NCBI RefSeq assembly: GCF_000426765.1
Contig: NZ_AUFZ01000016.1
Coordinates: 124,001 to 188,000 of the forward strand
Direction of reading: 5' to 3'
DNA: 64,000 nucleotides
DNA from: Vibrio litoralis DSM 17657
GTDB lineage: Bacteria; Pseudomonadota; Gammaproteobacteria; Enterobacterales; Vibrionaceae
This document shows, in pieces, positions 43,785-53,399 of the stretch (positions within the stretch are counted from its first letter, which is position 1; every line of letters starts with the position of its first letter). The translations under genes and the position numbers were made by a program. The notes under the pieces were generated by a model, which saw only the letters and a list, made by a program, of their open reading frames with translations, was not told the origin of the DNA and searched no databases.

Positions 43785-43820
43785 AAATAGGCCGTGATGT
43801 AAGTAAGCGGCCTATTTTTA
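43785..43820 (+). terminator. intrinsic terminator between dehydratase and activase
   Basis: AAATAGGCCG pairs with CGGCCTATTT over a 13-base loop and is followed by Ts. It lies between two genes of one operon and would lower activase expression relative to the dehydratase, as needed for a catalytic activator. Confidence 0.8.
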
Positions 43821-43840
43821 TCAAAATAACGAGAAACTGT

Positions 43841-44758
43841 ATGAATGAAGTTGATTACAACAAAGAAGGTGTTCTTTTTAACATCCAGCGATATTCGTTA
43901 CATGATGGTCCCGGAATTCGAACTATTCCTTTTTTCAAAGGCTGTCCACTCTCTTGTAAATGGTGCAGCAACCCTGAATCGCAGCAGGCTAAACCTCAGT
44001 TGATCTTCAAAGCCAGCGATTGTGTGAATTGTGGCAAGTGCATCGATGTTTGCAAAGTGGGGGCGATTTCCCATTCAAATCCTCATTTTATTGATCGTGA
44101 AAAATGCGTCGAATGTGGTGCTTGTGTTGATGTTTGCCCAACCGGTGCGCTTGAGATAAAAGGCAAGCGAATGACGGTAGAGCAAGTTCTGCTTGAGCTT
44201 AAAAAAGACGAGAACTTATTCCGCAGAGCCGGTGGCGGAATCACCTTATCTGGTGGCGAGCCATTAGCGCAGCCTGAATTTGCCCGAGAGTTACTTAAAG
44301 GGTGCAAAGAGAAAGGTTGGCATACTGCGATAGAAACTACTGGACTGGGTTCAAAACAAGCCATTGAAGATGTTTTCCCTTGGATTGATTTAGCATTAGT
44401 CGATATTAAAGCCATTAATCCTGCCGTTCATAAAGCGGGAACAGGGGTTGATAACCGTACCATTCTGGAAAATATCCTGCGTATTTCATTTATTACCAAA
44501 GTGACCGTGCGTGTCCCAGTTATTCCTGGGTTTAACGATAACGAAGAAGAGATCCAAGCGATTGGTGAATTTGCTCAGTTGATGTCCAACGTGGATACCA
44601 TCCATCTTCTTCCATACCACAATTATGGTGAGAATAAGTACGCATTACTGGGACGTATTTATCCTATGCAAGATACTGCATCAAACCCAGACGAAAAGAT
44701 CCGACAACTAAAACATAAAGTAGAATCGATGGGATTTGCCTGCCATATCGGTGGTTAA
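43841..44758 (+). CDS. radical-SAM glycyl radical enzyme activase
   Basis: The 305-residue protein has the activase radical-SAM motif C-x3-C-x2-C in FKGCPLSCKWCSNP (about 33-40). A ferredoxin-like insert follows with two 4Fe-4S motifs (CVNCGKCIDVC and CVECGACVDVC, about 58-100), then the SAM-binding GGEP and a glycyl-enzyme-binding C-terminal part. It uses SAM and an electron to abstract hydrogen from Gly822 of the adjacent dehydratase. The locus metK may supply its SAM and PduS/flavoprotein its electrons (inferred). It is the last gene of the locus. Confidence 0.94.
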   Translation: MNEVDYNKEGVLFNIQRYSLHDGPGIRTIPFFKGCPLSCKWCSNPESQQAKPQLIFKASDCVNCGKCIDVCKVGAISHSNPHFIDREKCVECGACVDVCPTGALEIKGKRMTVEQVLLELKKDENLFRRAGGGITLSGGEPLAQPEFARELLKGCKEKGWHTAIETTGLGSKQAIEDVFPWIDLALVDIKAINPAVHKAGTGVDNRTILENILRISFITKVTVRVPVIPGFNDNEEEIQAIGEFAQLMSNVDTIHLLPYHNYGENKYALLGRIYPMQDTASNPDEKIRQLKHKVESMGFACHIGG

Positions 44759-44944
44759 CTCGACTCTCAATCGGAGGAAGCAGATTCTGTGGTTTCTCCG
44801 TATTCACCCTTTGAATTTTGTTTCATTAGTAAAATATAAAATACTATATTACGTGCTTCACACCTTAACAATGCATCAATAGACATAAGAAAGTTGATAT
44901 AGCAAAGTAGGTTAGTTCAACAACACTCTAAAAAGGAAGTATAA

Positions 44945-45040
44945 ATGTTTAGTCACGTTATGGTTGGCTTGAATGATATCGATAAATCCAAGCAATTTAA
45001 TGCTGCCATCTTAGCTGTTAGAGACCAAGATATAACTTAG
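44945..45040 (+). pseudogene. 5' remnant of a VOC/glyoxalase-family gene
   Basis: A 31-codon frame after a good ribosome-binding site (AAAGGAAG) reads MFSHVMVGLNDIDKSKQFNA and ends abruptly in AAILAVRDQDIT. The start is the typical opening of VOC (glyoxalase/bleomycin-resistance) proteins, which normally run on for about 120 residues. The rest is deleted; 45041-45178 shows no further recognisable coding sequence. Confidence 0.55.
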
Positions 45041-45178
45041 AGAATGTCACGATATTTCTATTTAGACTAGGGAATAAAACGATCAAGTCCGGATTAGAAG
45101 GGAGGATTTTGGGCAAAGATTTCCACATTGTGAAATTAGCCTGTTAAGCTAAAAATACGGCATCTATTAGGGAAAAGC

Positions 45179-45271
45179 ATGGACTTACTAGAGCAAGCGA
45201 AAAAGCTACTTGATGAACCAGTCACATTAGAATCCTTTCTAAAGCTGGACGAACTATATAGTCAAGTGTAG
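45179..45271 (+). CDS. possible 30-residue peptide, uncertain
   Basis: A short helical, acidic frame (MDLLEQAKKLLDEPV, then ESFLKLDELYSQV) begins at ATG 45179 behind GGGAAAAG and ends just before the converging mtlR gene. It could be a small protein or a leftover N-terminus of a larger gene. No family is recognised. Confidence 0.25.
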   Translation: MDLLEQAKKLLDEPVTLESFLKLDELYSQV

Positions 45272-45276
45272 TACTA

Positions 45277-45807
45277 TTAAAATGGGCTATCTTTTTGGAG
45301 TTCACTACAAATATCAACAATGGCCAGAGATAGACCAGACTTGATCACTTGCTGCTGACGTTGTAGTTGCATGCGGTAAAAGCTTAGGTCGATATCATCA
45401 TCTGGTTCGGTAATATTTAAAGGCACCATTGCCATTTTTTCTATGAGGTTAAGTGACTTAATGCTACTGATGATTAATGGGTCGGTAAATTCATATTCGG
45501 AGCCGTCATTATTGAGTTTGTTACGCAGAATAATGAGATCTTCAATATCGTGATAAATAGCATCGGGCAATACGCCTAAACCAAACAATAGTTTTAAACG
45601 AACCGCTAGATCGCCGAGAGGACCAGAATCTTGCAATAAAGGTCCGACAACGGATTGCACGGCAAAATTATCCTTACGGAAAATACGCTTGATGAGAGCA
45701 TCAATAGACTCATCAAATATCTCCACGGTTTGGATAAAGAAACCTCTCACCGTCGGTGCTTGGTTTAATCGTTCCAATATCTCTGTTTCGTTTAATTTTT
45801 CGCTCAT
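45277..45807 (-). CDS. mtlR: mannitol operon repressor MtlR
   Basis: The 176-residue all-helical protein matches MtlR, which has no classical helix-turn-helix and is the third gene of the mannitol operon in Vibrio and enterics: LNQAPTVRGFFIQTVEIFDE, GPLGDLAVRLKLLFGLGVLP, EDLIILRNKLNNDGSEYEFT. It lies 51 bases after mtlD on the same strand, with a GC-rich hairpin between. Confidence 0.9.
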   Translation of the reverse strand: MSEKLNETEILERLNQAPTVRGFFIQTVEIFDESIDALIKRIFRKDNFAVQSVVGPLLQDSGPLGDLAVRLKLLFGLGVLPDAIYHDIEDLIILRNKLNNDGSEYEFTDPLIISSIKSLNLIEKMAMVPLNITEPDDDIDLSFYRMQLQRQQQVIKSGLSLAIVDICSELQKDSPF

Positions 45808-45826
45808 TAGACCATCTAAATTAAGA

Positions 45827-45846
45827 GGGGGCGGAAAAAGCCCCCG
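45827..45846 (-). terminator. GC hairpin between mtlD and mtlR, possible attenuator
   Basis: GGGGGC (45827-45832) pairs with GCCCCC (45840-45845) around a 7-base A-rich loop. On the minus strand it lies between mtlD and mtlR. There is no long T-run, so it may only trim or stabilise the messenger and set lower mtlR levels. Confidence 0.35.
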
Positions 45847-45858
45847 TGATTATTAGAA

Positions 45859-47007
45859 TTAAAGTTGTAAGTAAAGACTTTCGATTTTTTGCACTTCGGC
45901 ACTGTTTTCATTAAGCCCGGTATAATGCGCTAATGTTTTTTTAATTCCTTGATCTTGAATTGATTTCTGTAATTCAATTGCTTGAGGGTCGTTATCATTA
46001 CGATATTTACAAGCCGCTGCAATCCCTTTCAATAAAGTTGTGTTTTCTGTCCCGTATTCGATGGTGCCAAGTAGTGGCTTTATTAAGCGATCATTAGCGC
46101 TTAATTTACGAATAGGTTGTCGTCCTACGCGATCCACTTCATCAACAAGGTAAGGGTTAGCAAAACGATCTAATATTTTTTGGATATAAGCCCCGTGCAT
46201 TTCACGGTCAAACTGGTAGCGCTGAATTAACACCTCGCCACTTTCATGCATAGCTTGTTTTACATCAAAGTAAATCTCAGGATCTTCAATGGCTTCGCGA
46301 ATCGTACGGTGGCCTTTTAAACAACCTAAATACGCGGTAATACAATGACCAGTGTTGAGAGTGAATAGTTTGCGTTCTACAAAAGCCATTAAGTTATTGG
46401 TTTTTTCCATTCCTGCGATATCAGGAATTTCGCCTTTAAATTGGCTTTCATCGACAATCCACTCGCTAAAGCTTTCTACGGTAACTTCAAGTGGATCATC
46501 ATTCGCCGCTTCTGCTGGAGGAACAATTCGATCAACGGCAGAGTCGACAAACCCAATTAAAGTATCTGCTTGAGTATGTAGGTTAGGGGATAAGTATTTA
46601 TAAACTTCACCTTTTAGATGAGTTGTGCCTCTAACCATATTTTCACAAGCGATGATATTTAAAGGTTTCAGATTACCTGCTTCAAAGCGCTTAGTGATGC
46701 CCGTTGCGATAGTTTTAGCAATGATATCAAGTACATTAGGGCCAACAGCTGTTGTAACAAGGTCTGTGTGGATGATACGTTCAATCACATCATCACTGGC
46801 TGAATTAACGGCAGTAACATGATTCACCGTATCGATTTGGCATTTCAAGCCGACGACTTTAACTTTATATTCTTGTTTATGGCTGATTTGATCGACAAGC
46901 GGTGCATTAACATCAGCAAAAGTTACTTGAACATCTGCATCTGCTAGAAGCTTTCCTATGAATCCTCGACCAATATTACCTGCACCAAAGTGAACTGCAT
47001 TTTTCAT
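45859..47007 (-). CDS. mtlD: mannitol-1-phosphate 5-dehydrogenase
   Basis: The 382-residue protein has the N-terminal NAD fold [17 protein letters not shown], the C-terminal helical domain of the long-chain mannitol dehydrogenase family (catalytic Lys region in [15 protein letters not shown]), and [20 protein letters not shown]. It oxidises mannitol 1-phosphate from the PTS to fructose 6-phosphate. It lies between mtlA and mtlR in the usual order. Confidence 0.95.
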   Translation of the reverse strand: MKNAVHFGAGNIGRGFIGKLLADADVQVTFADVNAPLVDQISHKQEYKVKVVGLKCQIDTVNHVTAVNSASDDVIERIIHTDLVTTAVGPNVLDIIAKTIATGITKRFEAGNLKPLNIIACENMVRGTTHLKGEVYKYLSPNLHTQADTLIGFVDSAVDRIVPPAEAANDDPLEVTVESFSEWIVDESQFKGEIPDIAGMEKTNNLMAFVERKLFTLNTGHCITAYLGCLKGHRTIREAIEDPEIYFDVKQAMHESGEVLIQRYQFDREMHGAYIQKILDRFANPYLVDEVDRVGRQPIRKLSANDRLIKPLLGTIEYGTENTTLLKGIAAACKYRNDNDPQAIELQKSIQDQGIKKTLAHYTGLNENSAEVQKIESLYLQL

Positions 47008-47088
47008 AATAAATTCCTACGATAAAAATAAAGCTTGTTAGGGTGAGGCCAGGTGTATAGGGGCACGCTGACCTCGAATCATACAGAG

Positions 47089-49038
47089 TTATGCCGCTTG
47101 ATTACCTTGTAAGATTTCCAATACTTCTTCGACATCGGTTGTCGTTGTTAATCTTTCAATGGCATCAGGGTCATCTAACGCATTGGTTATCGTAGTGATT
47201 ACTTGAATGTGTTCGTCATTTTTAGCCGCTATACCGATAACAAGTTTGGCGACTTCATCGTCGTCTTCACCAAACTGCACACCACGAGGGTATTGGCAAA
47301 TCACGATGCCTGTTTTGATGACTCGGTCTTTTGCTTCAACGGTTCCATGAGGGACGGCAATTGATTCACCAAGATAAGTAGGTACCAGTTTTTCACGCTC
47401 AAACATGGCATCGACATATTCTGGTTCAGCATAGCCAAGTTCGACTAATTGGTTACCTGCGAAACGGATAGCTTCTTCTTTATTACTGGCAGATAAACTT
47501 AAATGAATATTTTTACGTTCAATATTAAATACAGAAGGCGCTTGTTCTTCAAAGCTTTCATCATTTGCCGCAAGTATAGAGACTTTCATTGCTTGATTAT
47601 CGTTAGCCGCTTCTGGACGTTGCTCAGCTAATAGCTTGGTTACTAGTTGGTTGTACATTTCGCTATCTAAGAAGTTAACCAATGAAATATGGAATGCATT
47701 AGGGACATGTTTACGAGCACGTTCTGTTAAATCTTTATGAGTGATCACGATATCAACTCCTTCTTGTAAGCTATTAATGGCAAGGTTGGTTACTTGAATA
47801 TCTAGACCCGCTTGTTGAATTTTCTTGCGTAGCAGGCTGGCACCCATGGCACTTGATCCCATACCGGCATCACAAGCGACAATAATGCTACGAACATTTG
47901 CCATATCTATTTTGTTACTTTGGTTGGTTGCAGCACTTTCACCTTTCGCTGATGCTTTCATGTTTTGCATATCAGCAGTGGCTTTATCTAAGGCAGTTTC
48001 ATCGCCATCTTCTTCCGTTGTACGTTGTGATTTCATTAGCAATGCTGCGATGGTAAATGACACGGCCGTGGCGGCAAAGATAGAACACAGAACTCCTAGC
48101 ATTGAGCTTTTCGGTGCCATTAATAAAATAGCGAAGATAGAGCCTGGAGAAGCAGGGGAAACGATACCTGCATCAAAGAGAGTGAGAACGAATACACCCG
48201 TCATACCCCCCGCAATCGCGGCTAGGATTAAACGTGGATTCATTAAGATATATGGGAAATAGATTTCATGGATACCACCGAAGAAGTGGATAATCGAGGC
48301 ACCACCGGCAGTTTGTTTTGCCGTACCTTTTCCAAAAAACATATAAGCTAAAAGAATACCTAAACCAGGGCCTGGGTTAGATTCAATTAAGAAGAAAATA
48401 GACTGACCCGTTTCAGCTGCTTGCTGAATACCGAGCGGTGAGAAAATACCGTGGTTGATTGCATTATTTAAGAATAAGATTTTTGCTGGCTCAACAAAAA
48501 TAGAAGTTAATGCAAGTAAGTGAGCATCCACTAAGAAATGAACGCCTGCAGCTAAAGTGTTGGAAAGTACTTTAACAAATGGACCAATCAGCATGAAGGC
48601 AATAATTGCACAAATCATCCCGATAATGCCGGCTGAGAAGTTGTTAACCAACATTTCAAAGCCACTTTTAATTTTACCTTCTACGCGCTTATCAAAGGCT
48701 TTAATTGCCCAACCGCCCATAGGACCAACAATCATTGCCCCCATGAACATTGGAATATCGGTTCCAACGATCACACCCATTGTTGTGATTGCACCGACAA
48801 CTGCACCACGCTCACCACCGATAAGTTTACCACCGGTATAACCTATCAATAAGGGAAGCAGGTAAGTAATCATCGGGCCAACCATAGAGGCTAAAGTTTC
48901 GTTTGGAAACCAGCCAGTTGGAATGAATAAGGCAGTAATAAAGCCCCATGCGATAAACGCACCTATGTTGGGCATAACCATGTTAGAGAGGAAACGACCA
49001 AAATTTTGTATCTTGATCTTAGCATCAGGTGATATCAT
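47089..49038 (-). CDS. mtlA: mannitol-specific PTS enzyme IICBA
   Basis: The 649-residue protein combines an EIIC membrane domain (residues 1-340, with GGIHEIYFPYILMNPRLI near 260-277), an EIIB domain with phospho-Cys in SIIVACDAGMGSSAMG (about 388-403), and an EIIA domain with phospho-His in SIAVPHGTVEAKDRV (about 555). It imports and phosphorylates mannitol. It is the first gene of mtlADR, behind a long leader and a promoter region with three CRP sites. Confidence 0.96.
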   Translation of the reverse strand: MISPDAKIKIQNFGRFLSNMVMPNIGAFIAWGFITALFIPTGWFPNETLASMVGPMITYLLPLLIGYTGGKLIGGERGAVVGAITTMGVIVGTDIPMFMGAMIVGPMGGWAIKAFDKRVEGKIKSGFEMLVNNFSAGIIGMICAIIAFMLIGPFVKVLSNTLAAGVHFLVDAHLLALTSIFVEPAKILFLNNAINHGIFSPLGIQQAAETGQSIFFLIESNPGPGLGILLAYMFFGKGTAKQTAGGASIIHFFGGIHEIYFPYILMNPRLILAAIAGGMTGVFVLTLFDAGIVSPASPGSIFAILLMAPKSSMLGVLCSIFAATAVSFTIAALLMKSQRTTEEDGDETALDKATADMQNMKASAKGESAATNQSNKIDMANVRSIIVACDAGMGSSAMGASLLRKKIQQAGLDIQVTNLAINSLQEGVDIVITHKDLTERARKHVPNAFHISLVNFLDSEMYNQLVTKLLAEQRPEAANDNQAMKVSILAANDESFEEQAPSVFNIERKNIHLSLSASNKEEAIRFAGNQLVELGYAEPEYVDAMFEREKLVPTYLGESIAVPHGTVEAKDRVIKTGIVICQYPRGVQFGEDDDEVAKLVIGIAAKNDEHIQVITTITNALDDPDAIERLTTTTDVEEVLEILQGNQAA

Positions 49039-49278
49039 AACGACTCCCGTTTGATGTTCTTAATTATTTTGTTGTTGTAAACGGTTCGCGAAAACCGCAT
49101 TGATTGCTTAGTACCCAATCAATTTACCACACAAATTAATTAATGAACTGATAACGGGTTTTTTGTGATCAGTATCTCTATTGTCTGTCGTTTTTTTAAT
49201 TTCTATGCGATCTATATTGCAAAATTTAGTTGTAATTTTCCTACAAAACGCAAATTAGATATTTTTATTAAAATTAAA
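49039..49278 (-). promoter_or_regulatory. long mtlA leader with hairpin; possible MtlS-type antisense RNA region
   Basis: A hairpin with an 8-bp stem (ATTGATTG... with CAATCAAT, 49099-49123) and T-rich segments (near 49155 and 49190) lie between the CRP sites and the mtlA start. In V. cholerae a small RNA, MtlS, is transcribed antisense to the mtlA leader. The location fits but I cannot identify its promoter or ends, so this is only a candidate. Confidence 0.3.
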
Positions 49279-49294
49279 TGTGATATATGTCACG
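49279..49294. promoter_or_regulatory. CRP site 1 of mtlA
   Basis: TGTGA-TATATG-TCACG matches the CRP consensus at 9 of 10 positions. Confidence 0.75.
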
Positions 49295-49323
49295 TTTTGT
49301 AGTGGTGTGGTGGTGATATTTAT

Positions 49324-49339
49324 TGTGACGCCCATCACT
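49324..49339. promoter_or_regulatory. CRP site 2 of mtlA
   Basis: TGTGA-CGCCCA-TCACT matches the CRP consensus at 9 of 10 positions. It lies 45 bases from site 1. Confidence 0.72.
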
Positions 49340-49374
49340 AAATTAAACTTATCTTACTTGTAGTTAATTATATG

Positions 49375-49390
49375 AGTGACTTGTGTCACA
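49375..49390. promoter_or_regulatory. CRP site 3 of mtlA
   Basis: AGTGA-CTTGTG-TCACA matches the CRP consensus at 9 of 10 positions. It lies 51 bases from site 2. The stretch from here to the pirin terminator is AT-rich with no gene. Confidence 0.72.
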
Positions 49391-49506
49391 TTCATTTAAT
49401 TAATTCAATGTGTGAAATAATTCCCCCCATGAATGCCTCACCTGTGTGTAATTTAGTAACATAATATTTAGTGCGAAAATCTGGTTTTTTATCAATATAT
49501 TCAAGA

Positions 49507-49541
49507 CAAAAAAATCCCTGCAATTAGGGAAAAGCAGGGAG
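49507..49541 (-). terminator. intrinsic terminator for the pirin gene
   Basis: On the minus strand TCCCTGC pairs with GCAGGGA and is followed by seven Ts. It lies about 105 bases after the pirin stop. Confidence 0.8.
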
Positions 49542-49645
49542 TGGCTTATTATGTCCCTTACGGGCTGATGCGAATCAGAAGCACAATGAATAAATTATAG
49601 ACCTAGATCACGGTTTATGACCGTGAAATTTATGTGAAATGAACC

Positions 49646-50521
49646 TTAATATTGATGAAACTTACCAGATTGATAGTCATTAATCGCTTGGTTGATTTCA
49701 TCCATTGTATTCATCACAAATGGCCCGTAGTGCACAACCGGTTCGTTGATTGGCTGACCGACAAAAATCAGCACACCGCTATCGCTATTGGCGTGCAATC
49801 TTATTTCATCTAGGTCTTCACCTTGCGCACTAGAAGCGGGAAGCATCGCAAAATCGGATTGCTTCAGCGCTTTACCCGAAACCGTTACCGCGCCTTTATA
49901 TACATAGATCATAGCGTTATGTTGGCTTGGAATGGTCAGCGATATTTCACTGTTTTTTTGTGCTTTCCAGTCAGCCACGCTTGCCGGTACACCGGTATCA
50001 GTGAGTGGACCTTTGAGTGCTTCATTGTTTACCGTTAAATCACCTGCCAATAAGCGCAGTAAGTTGCCTTCAGAAAATAGCGTTTCATTGATCGTCTCAG
50101 GCTGAAAATCAAAGTATTTCGCTGGCTGCATTTTGTCGCGAGCCGGTTGGTTTATCCAGATCTGAAAACCATGTAATTGACCATCTTCCATAATTGGCAT
50201 TTCACTGTGGATCACACCTTGTCCTGCCGCCATCCATTGAGCGCCACCGCTACGCAATTCACCGACATTGCCCATATGATCTTTGTGCTGGAAATGACCA
50301 TTCATCATATAAGTTAGCGTTTCAATACCACGGTGCGGGTGAGGAGGAAAACCGCCTACATAGTCTTTTTTATCATCGGCTTTTAATTCATCCATCATTA
50401 GAAATGGCGAAAAATGCTTGTTATTAAAGCCAGCAACACGCTGTATTTTTACCCCATCACCATCGGATGTTGGTTGAGATTGCATAATTAAGCGAACTTC
50501 ACGAAATTGGGTTTGAGACAT
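49646..50521 (-). CDS. pirin-family cupin protein
   Basis: The 291-residue bicupin has the pirin metal-site segment: FPPHPHRGIETLTYMMNGHF, DHMGNVGELRSGGAQWMAAG, QGVIHSEMP, giving the three His and one Glu ligands. Members act as quercetin dioxygenases or redox-sensitive co-regulators; Vibrio-type members are uncharacterised. It is a single-gene unit between mannitol and arabinose operons. Confidence 0.92.
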   Translation of the reverse strand: MSQTQFREVRLIMQSQPTSDGDGVKIQRVAGFNNKHFSPFLMMDELKADDKKDYVGGFPPHPHRGIETLTYMMNGHFQHKDHMGNVGELRSGGAQWMAAGQGVIHSEMPIMEDGQLHGFQIWINQPARDKMQPAKYFDFQPETINETLFSEGNLLRLLAGDLTVNNEALKGPLTDTGVPASVADWKAQKNSEISLTIPSQHNAMIYVYKGAVTVSGKALKQSDFAMLPASSAQGEDLDEIRLHANSDSGVLIFVGQPINEPVVHYGPFVMNTMDEINQAINDYQSGKFHQY

Positions 50522-50922
50522 AGTGACCTCAGGGCTTATGAATAAGGAATGACTTAATCTTAGTGAACCTGTGACCAGTTGTTGAGTATGAGAAATGCAT
50601 TAACTTGTTCGAAAAAACTGAATAAGGCAGAGCGGGTTTGTTTTCTCGGCGTGTGCTTGTTGATTTATTTTGACTTATCTTGCGGTTTACCGTCATCAAT
50701 ATTGTCCATACTTCCAGCAATTTTCTTCATTCTTGCCTATCTCATAAACATGATCTAGCTATCACTAATTCTGGGGTAGCGGTTTTGTCTATATTTTTAG
50801 CGGCTATCTTAATGGCGGGAATGGGATCCATCCTATTAAATGAATACATAGCTTATATCCAGCGCTAGAACTTAGAACTATACGCTGGATGATTCGATTC
50901 ATTTTACTTTGGTGGACTCATT
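50522..50922. other. 401-base stretch before araB
   Basis: No clear gene. A plus-strand frame ending at 50868 encodes one hydrophobic helix (GVAVLSIFLAAILMAGMGSI, then LLNEYIAYIQR) but has no ATG at its beginning and no recognised family; it may be the tail of a lost membrane-protein gene or a small membrane protein starting at ATG 50812. An 8-bp inverted repeat (ATCCAGCG at 50857-50864, CGCTGGAT at 50883-50890) lies just before araB and could be a regulatory or messenger hairpin. Confidence 0.35.
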
Positions 50923-52599
50923 ATGAGTGTTGAAAAATTTACAATTGGTTTGGATTTCGGTTCCGACTCTGTTCGTGCTTTATTAGTCAATACCAAAACC
51001 GGTCAAGAAGTGGCTTGTGGCGTTCAATATTATCCTCGTTGGATGGAAGGCCAATACTGCCAACCAGCGGTTTCTCAATTCCGTCATCATCCTCAAGACT
51101 ACATAGATGCCATGACCGCAGCGGTACAACAAACTCTAGAACAAGTGTCTGATGAGATTAAACAAAGTGTCGTCGGCATTGGTGTTGACACCACGGGCTC
51201 AACGCCTGCGCCTGTCGATAAAGATGGCAACGTTTTAGCTTTACTACCTGAGTTTGAACACAATCCAAATGCAATGTTCATTTTGTGGAAAGACCACACA
51301 TCAATTCAAAAAGCTGAGCTGATTAACCAACTGGCTCACAGCGGTGACTTCCCTGATTACACACGCTATGTCGGTGGCATTTATTCTTCTGAATGGTTCT
51401 GGGCAAAAGCGGCTTGGGTAAGTGAGCAAGATGCCAAAGTGGCGCAACAAGCTCATACCTGGGTTGAGTTATGTGACTGGATCCCAGCGTTAATCTCTGG
51501 CAATCAAGCGCCGACTCAATTACGCCGTGGTATCTGTGCTGCTGGTCATAAAGCGCTTTGGCATGATGATTGGAACGGCCTACCGGCTCAAGATTTTCTT
51601 TCTGCTATTTCTCCAACTCTGGATGGTATTCGTGAGCGTATGTTCACTGAAGTGTATACCTCAGATCAACAAGCGGGCTTATTAAGCGCGGAATGGGCGG
51701 AACGTTTTGGTTTACCAGGAGGTATTGCGGTTGCGATTGGTGAGTTTGATTGTCACATGGGCGCAGTAGGTGCTGGTGCTGGTGAGCATGACCTAGTGAA
51801 AGTAATTGGCACTTCAACCTGTGACATTTTAATGGTGAAACCAGAAGATGTGGCAGGCAAAACCATTGAAGGCATTTGTGGTCAAGTAAAAGGTAGCGCA
51901 TTGCCAAGTTTGGTGGCGTTAGAAGCGGGCCAGTCTGCTTTTGGTGATATTTACGCATGGTACAAACGTCTACTGATGTGGCCGATTCAACAATGGGTGA
52001 AAACGCACCCAGAAGATCAACACCTGCTTGATGGTATTGATGACATTCTTATCCCAATGCTGGCTGATGCCGCGAGCGATCAACCTCAAGCGGAGCATTC
52101 TCCACTGAGTATGGATTGGCACAATGGCCGTAGAACACCAATGGCCAACCAACGCTTAAAAGGTGTGATCAGTGGATTGAATTTAGGCAGTACCTCTCCA
52201 GATGTGTTCTACAGCTTAGTGGAATCAACCGCGCATGGTGCAAAAGCGATTATGGATTGCATGGTCACACAAGGCGTTGATGTGAAACGTGTGCTCGCGA
52301 TTGGCGGTATTGCACAAAAATCATCTTTGGTCATGCAAACCTGCGCCGATGTGATGGGCCGTGATATTGCGGTGGTTGAATCTGACCAATGTTGCGCATT
52401 GGGTGCGGCGATTTTTGCAGCGGTGGCAGCGGATGCTCACACCAGTGTTAGTGAAGCTCAAGCGGCAATGGCGAGCCCAATTCGTCATGTTTATACCCCA
52501 GAAAAAGGCGCGGTGGCTTTCTACCAAAATCGTCATCAATCTTATCGTGATTTAGGCCAGCATGTTGAAGCCTTTACTGATGAACAAAAAGGAGCCTAA
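50923..52599 (+). CDS. araB: ribulokinase
   Basis: The 558-residue FGGY-family kinase starts with [18 protein letters not shown] and has [30 protein letters not shown] and the C-terminal [20 protein letters not shown]. It phosphorylates L-ribulose. Its stop lies two bases before araD. The gene order araB-araD-araA is a Vibrio-type arrangement, different from E. coli araBAD. Confidence 0.96.
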   Translation: MSVEKFTIGLDFGSDSVRALLVNTKTGQEVACGVQYYPRWMEGQYCQPAVSQFRHHPQDYIDAMTAAVQQTLEQVSDEIKQSVVGIGVDTTGSTPAPVDKDGNVLALLPEFEHNPNAMFILWKDHTSIQKAELINQLAHSGDFPDYTRYVGGIYSSEWFWAKAAWVSEQDAKVAQQAHTWVELCDWIPALISGNQAPTQLRRGICAAGHKALWHDDWNGLPAQDFLSAISPTLDGIRERMFTEVYTSDQQAGLLSAEWAERFGLPGGIAVAIGEFDCHMGAVGAGAGEHDLVKVIGTSTCDILMVKPEDVAGKTIEGICGQVKGSALPSLVALEAGQSAFGDIYAWYKRLLMWPIQQWVKTHPEDQHLLDGIDDILIPMLADAASDQPQAEHSPLSMDWHNGRRTPMANQRLKGVISGLNLGSTSPDVFYSLVESTAHGAKAIMDCMVTQGVDVKRVLAIGGIAQKSSLVMQTCADVMGRDIAVVESDQCCALGAAIFAAVAADAHTSVSEAQAAMASPIRHVYTPEKGAVAFYQNRHQSYRDLGQHVEAFTDEQKGA

Positions 52600-52601
52600 T
52601 C

Positions 52602-53303
52602 ATGTCACAGCAACTTCTTCCTGAATTAAGAGAGCAAGTATGGCGTGCCAACATGGATTTGCAGGTACACAACCTAGTGACATTCACATGGGGCAATGTA
52701 TCAGGCATCGATCGCGAAACGGGTTTAGTGGCAATTAAACCAAGCGGTGTCGCTTATGAAGATTTAAGTCCTGAAAATATGGTGCTGGTGGATTTAGATG
52801 GCAACATTGTACAGGGCGACTTAAAACCATCTTCGGATACGGCGACTCACTTAGCTTTATACCGAGCATTTAAAGACATGGGCGGCATCGTGCATACTCA
52901 TTCTTCTTACGCAACATCATGGGCGCAAGCAGGGGCGGCAATTCCGGCTTTTGGCACCACGCATGCCGATTATTTTTACGGCAATATTCCTTGCGCTCGT
53001 GCTCTGACTGAACAAGAAATTAAACACGATTACGAACTGAATACTGGCAACGTGATTATAGAAACGATCGGTGACACTGATCCGATGGCGATTCCCGGCA
53101 TTTTAGTTCGCGAACACGCACCATTTACTTGGGGCAAAGATCCTAGCAACGCTGTCCACAATGCCGTGGTAGTAGAAGAAGTGGCAAAAATGGCTTATCG
53201 CACGATTACGATTAACCCAAGTACGTTGCCAATTCCCCAGACGCTATTGGACAAGCATTATCTACGTAAGCACGGTAAAGACGCTTACTACGGACAAAAA
53301 TAG
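52602..53303 (+). CDS. araD: L-ribulose-5-phosphate 4-epimerase
   Basis: The 233-residue class II aldolase-fold protein has the zinc His set in [18 protein letters not shown] and later REHAPFTWG, with [20 protein letters not shown] for phosphate and metal contacts. It converts L-ribulose 5-phosphate to D-xylulose 5-phosphate. It is tightly coupled to araB. Confidence 0.96.
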   Translation: MSQQLLPELREQVWRANMDLQVHNLVTFTWGNVSGIDRETGLVAIKPSGVAYEDLSPENMVLVDLDGNIVQGDLKPSSDTATHLALYRAFKDMGGIVHTHSSYATSWAQAGAAIPAFGTTHADYFYGNIPCARALTEQEIKHDYELNTGNVIIETIGDTDPMAIPGILVREHAPFTWGKDPSNAVHNAVVVEEVAKMAYRTITINPSTLPIPQTLLDKHYLRKHGKDAYYGQK

Positions 53304-53399
53304 TATACCCATTTACTTAATATTTATCGTTTCATTCAAGAGTAGTACTTAACGAAAAGTCATTGAATGGAGCGAAACAGGACAAACATAGAGGCAATT

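Noticed and set aside
53304..53399. TATACCCAT before araA as another repeat end
   Set aside because: Only nine bases match the element end and the rest diverges.
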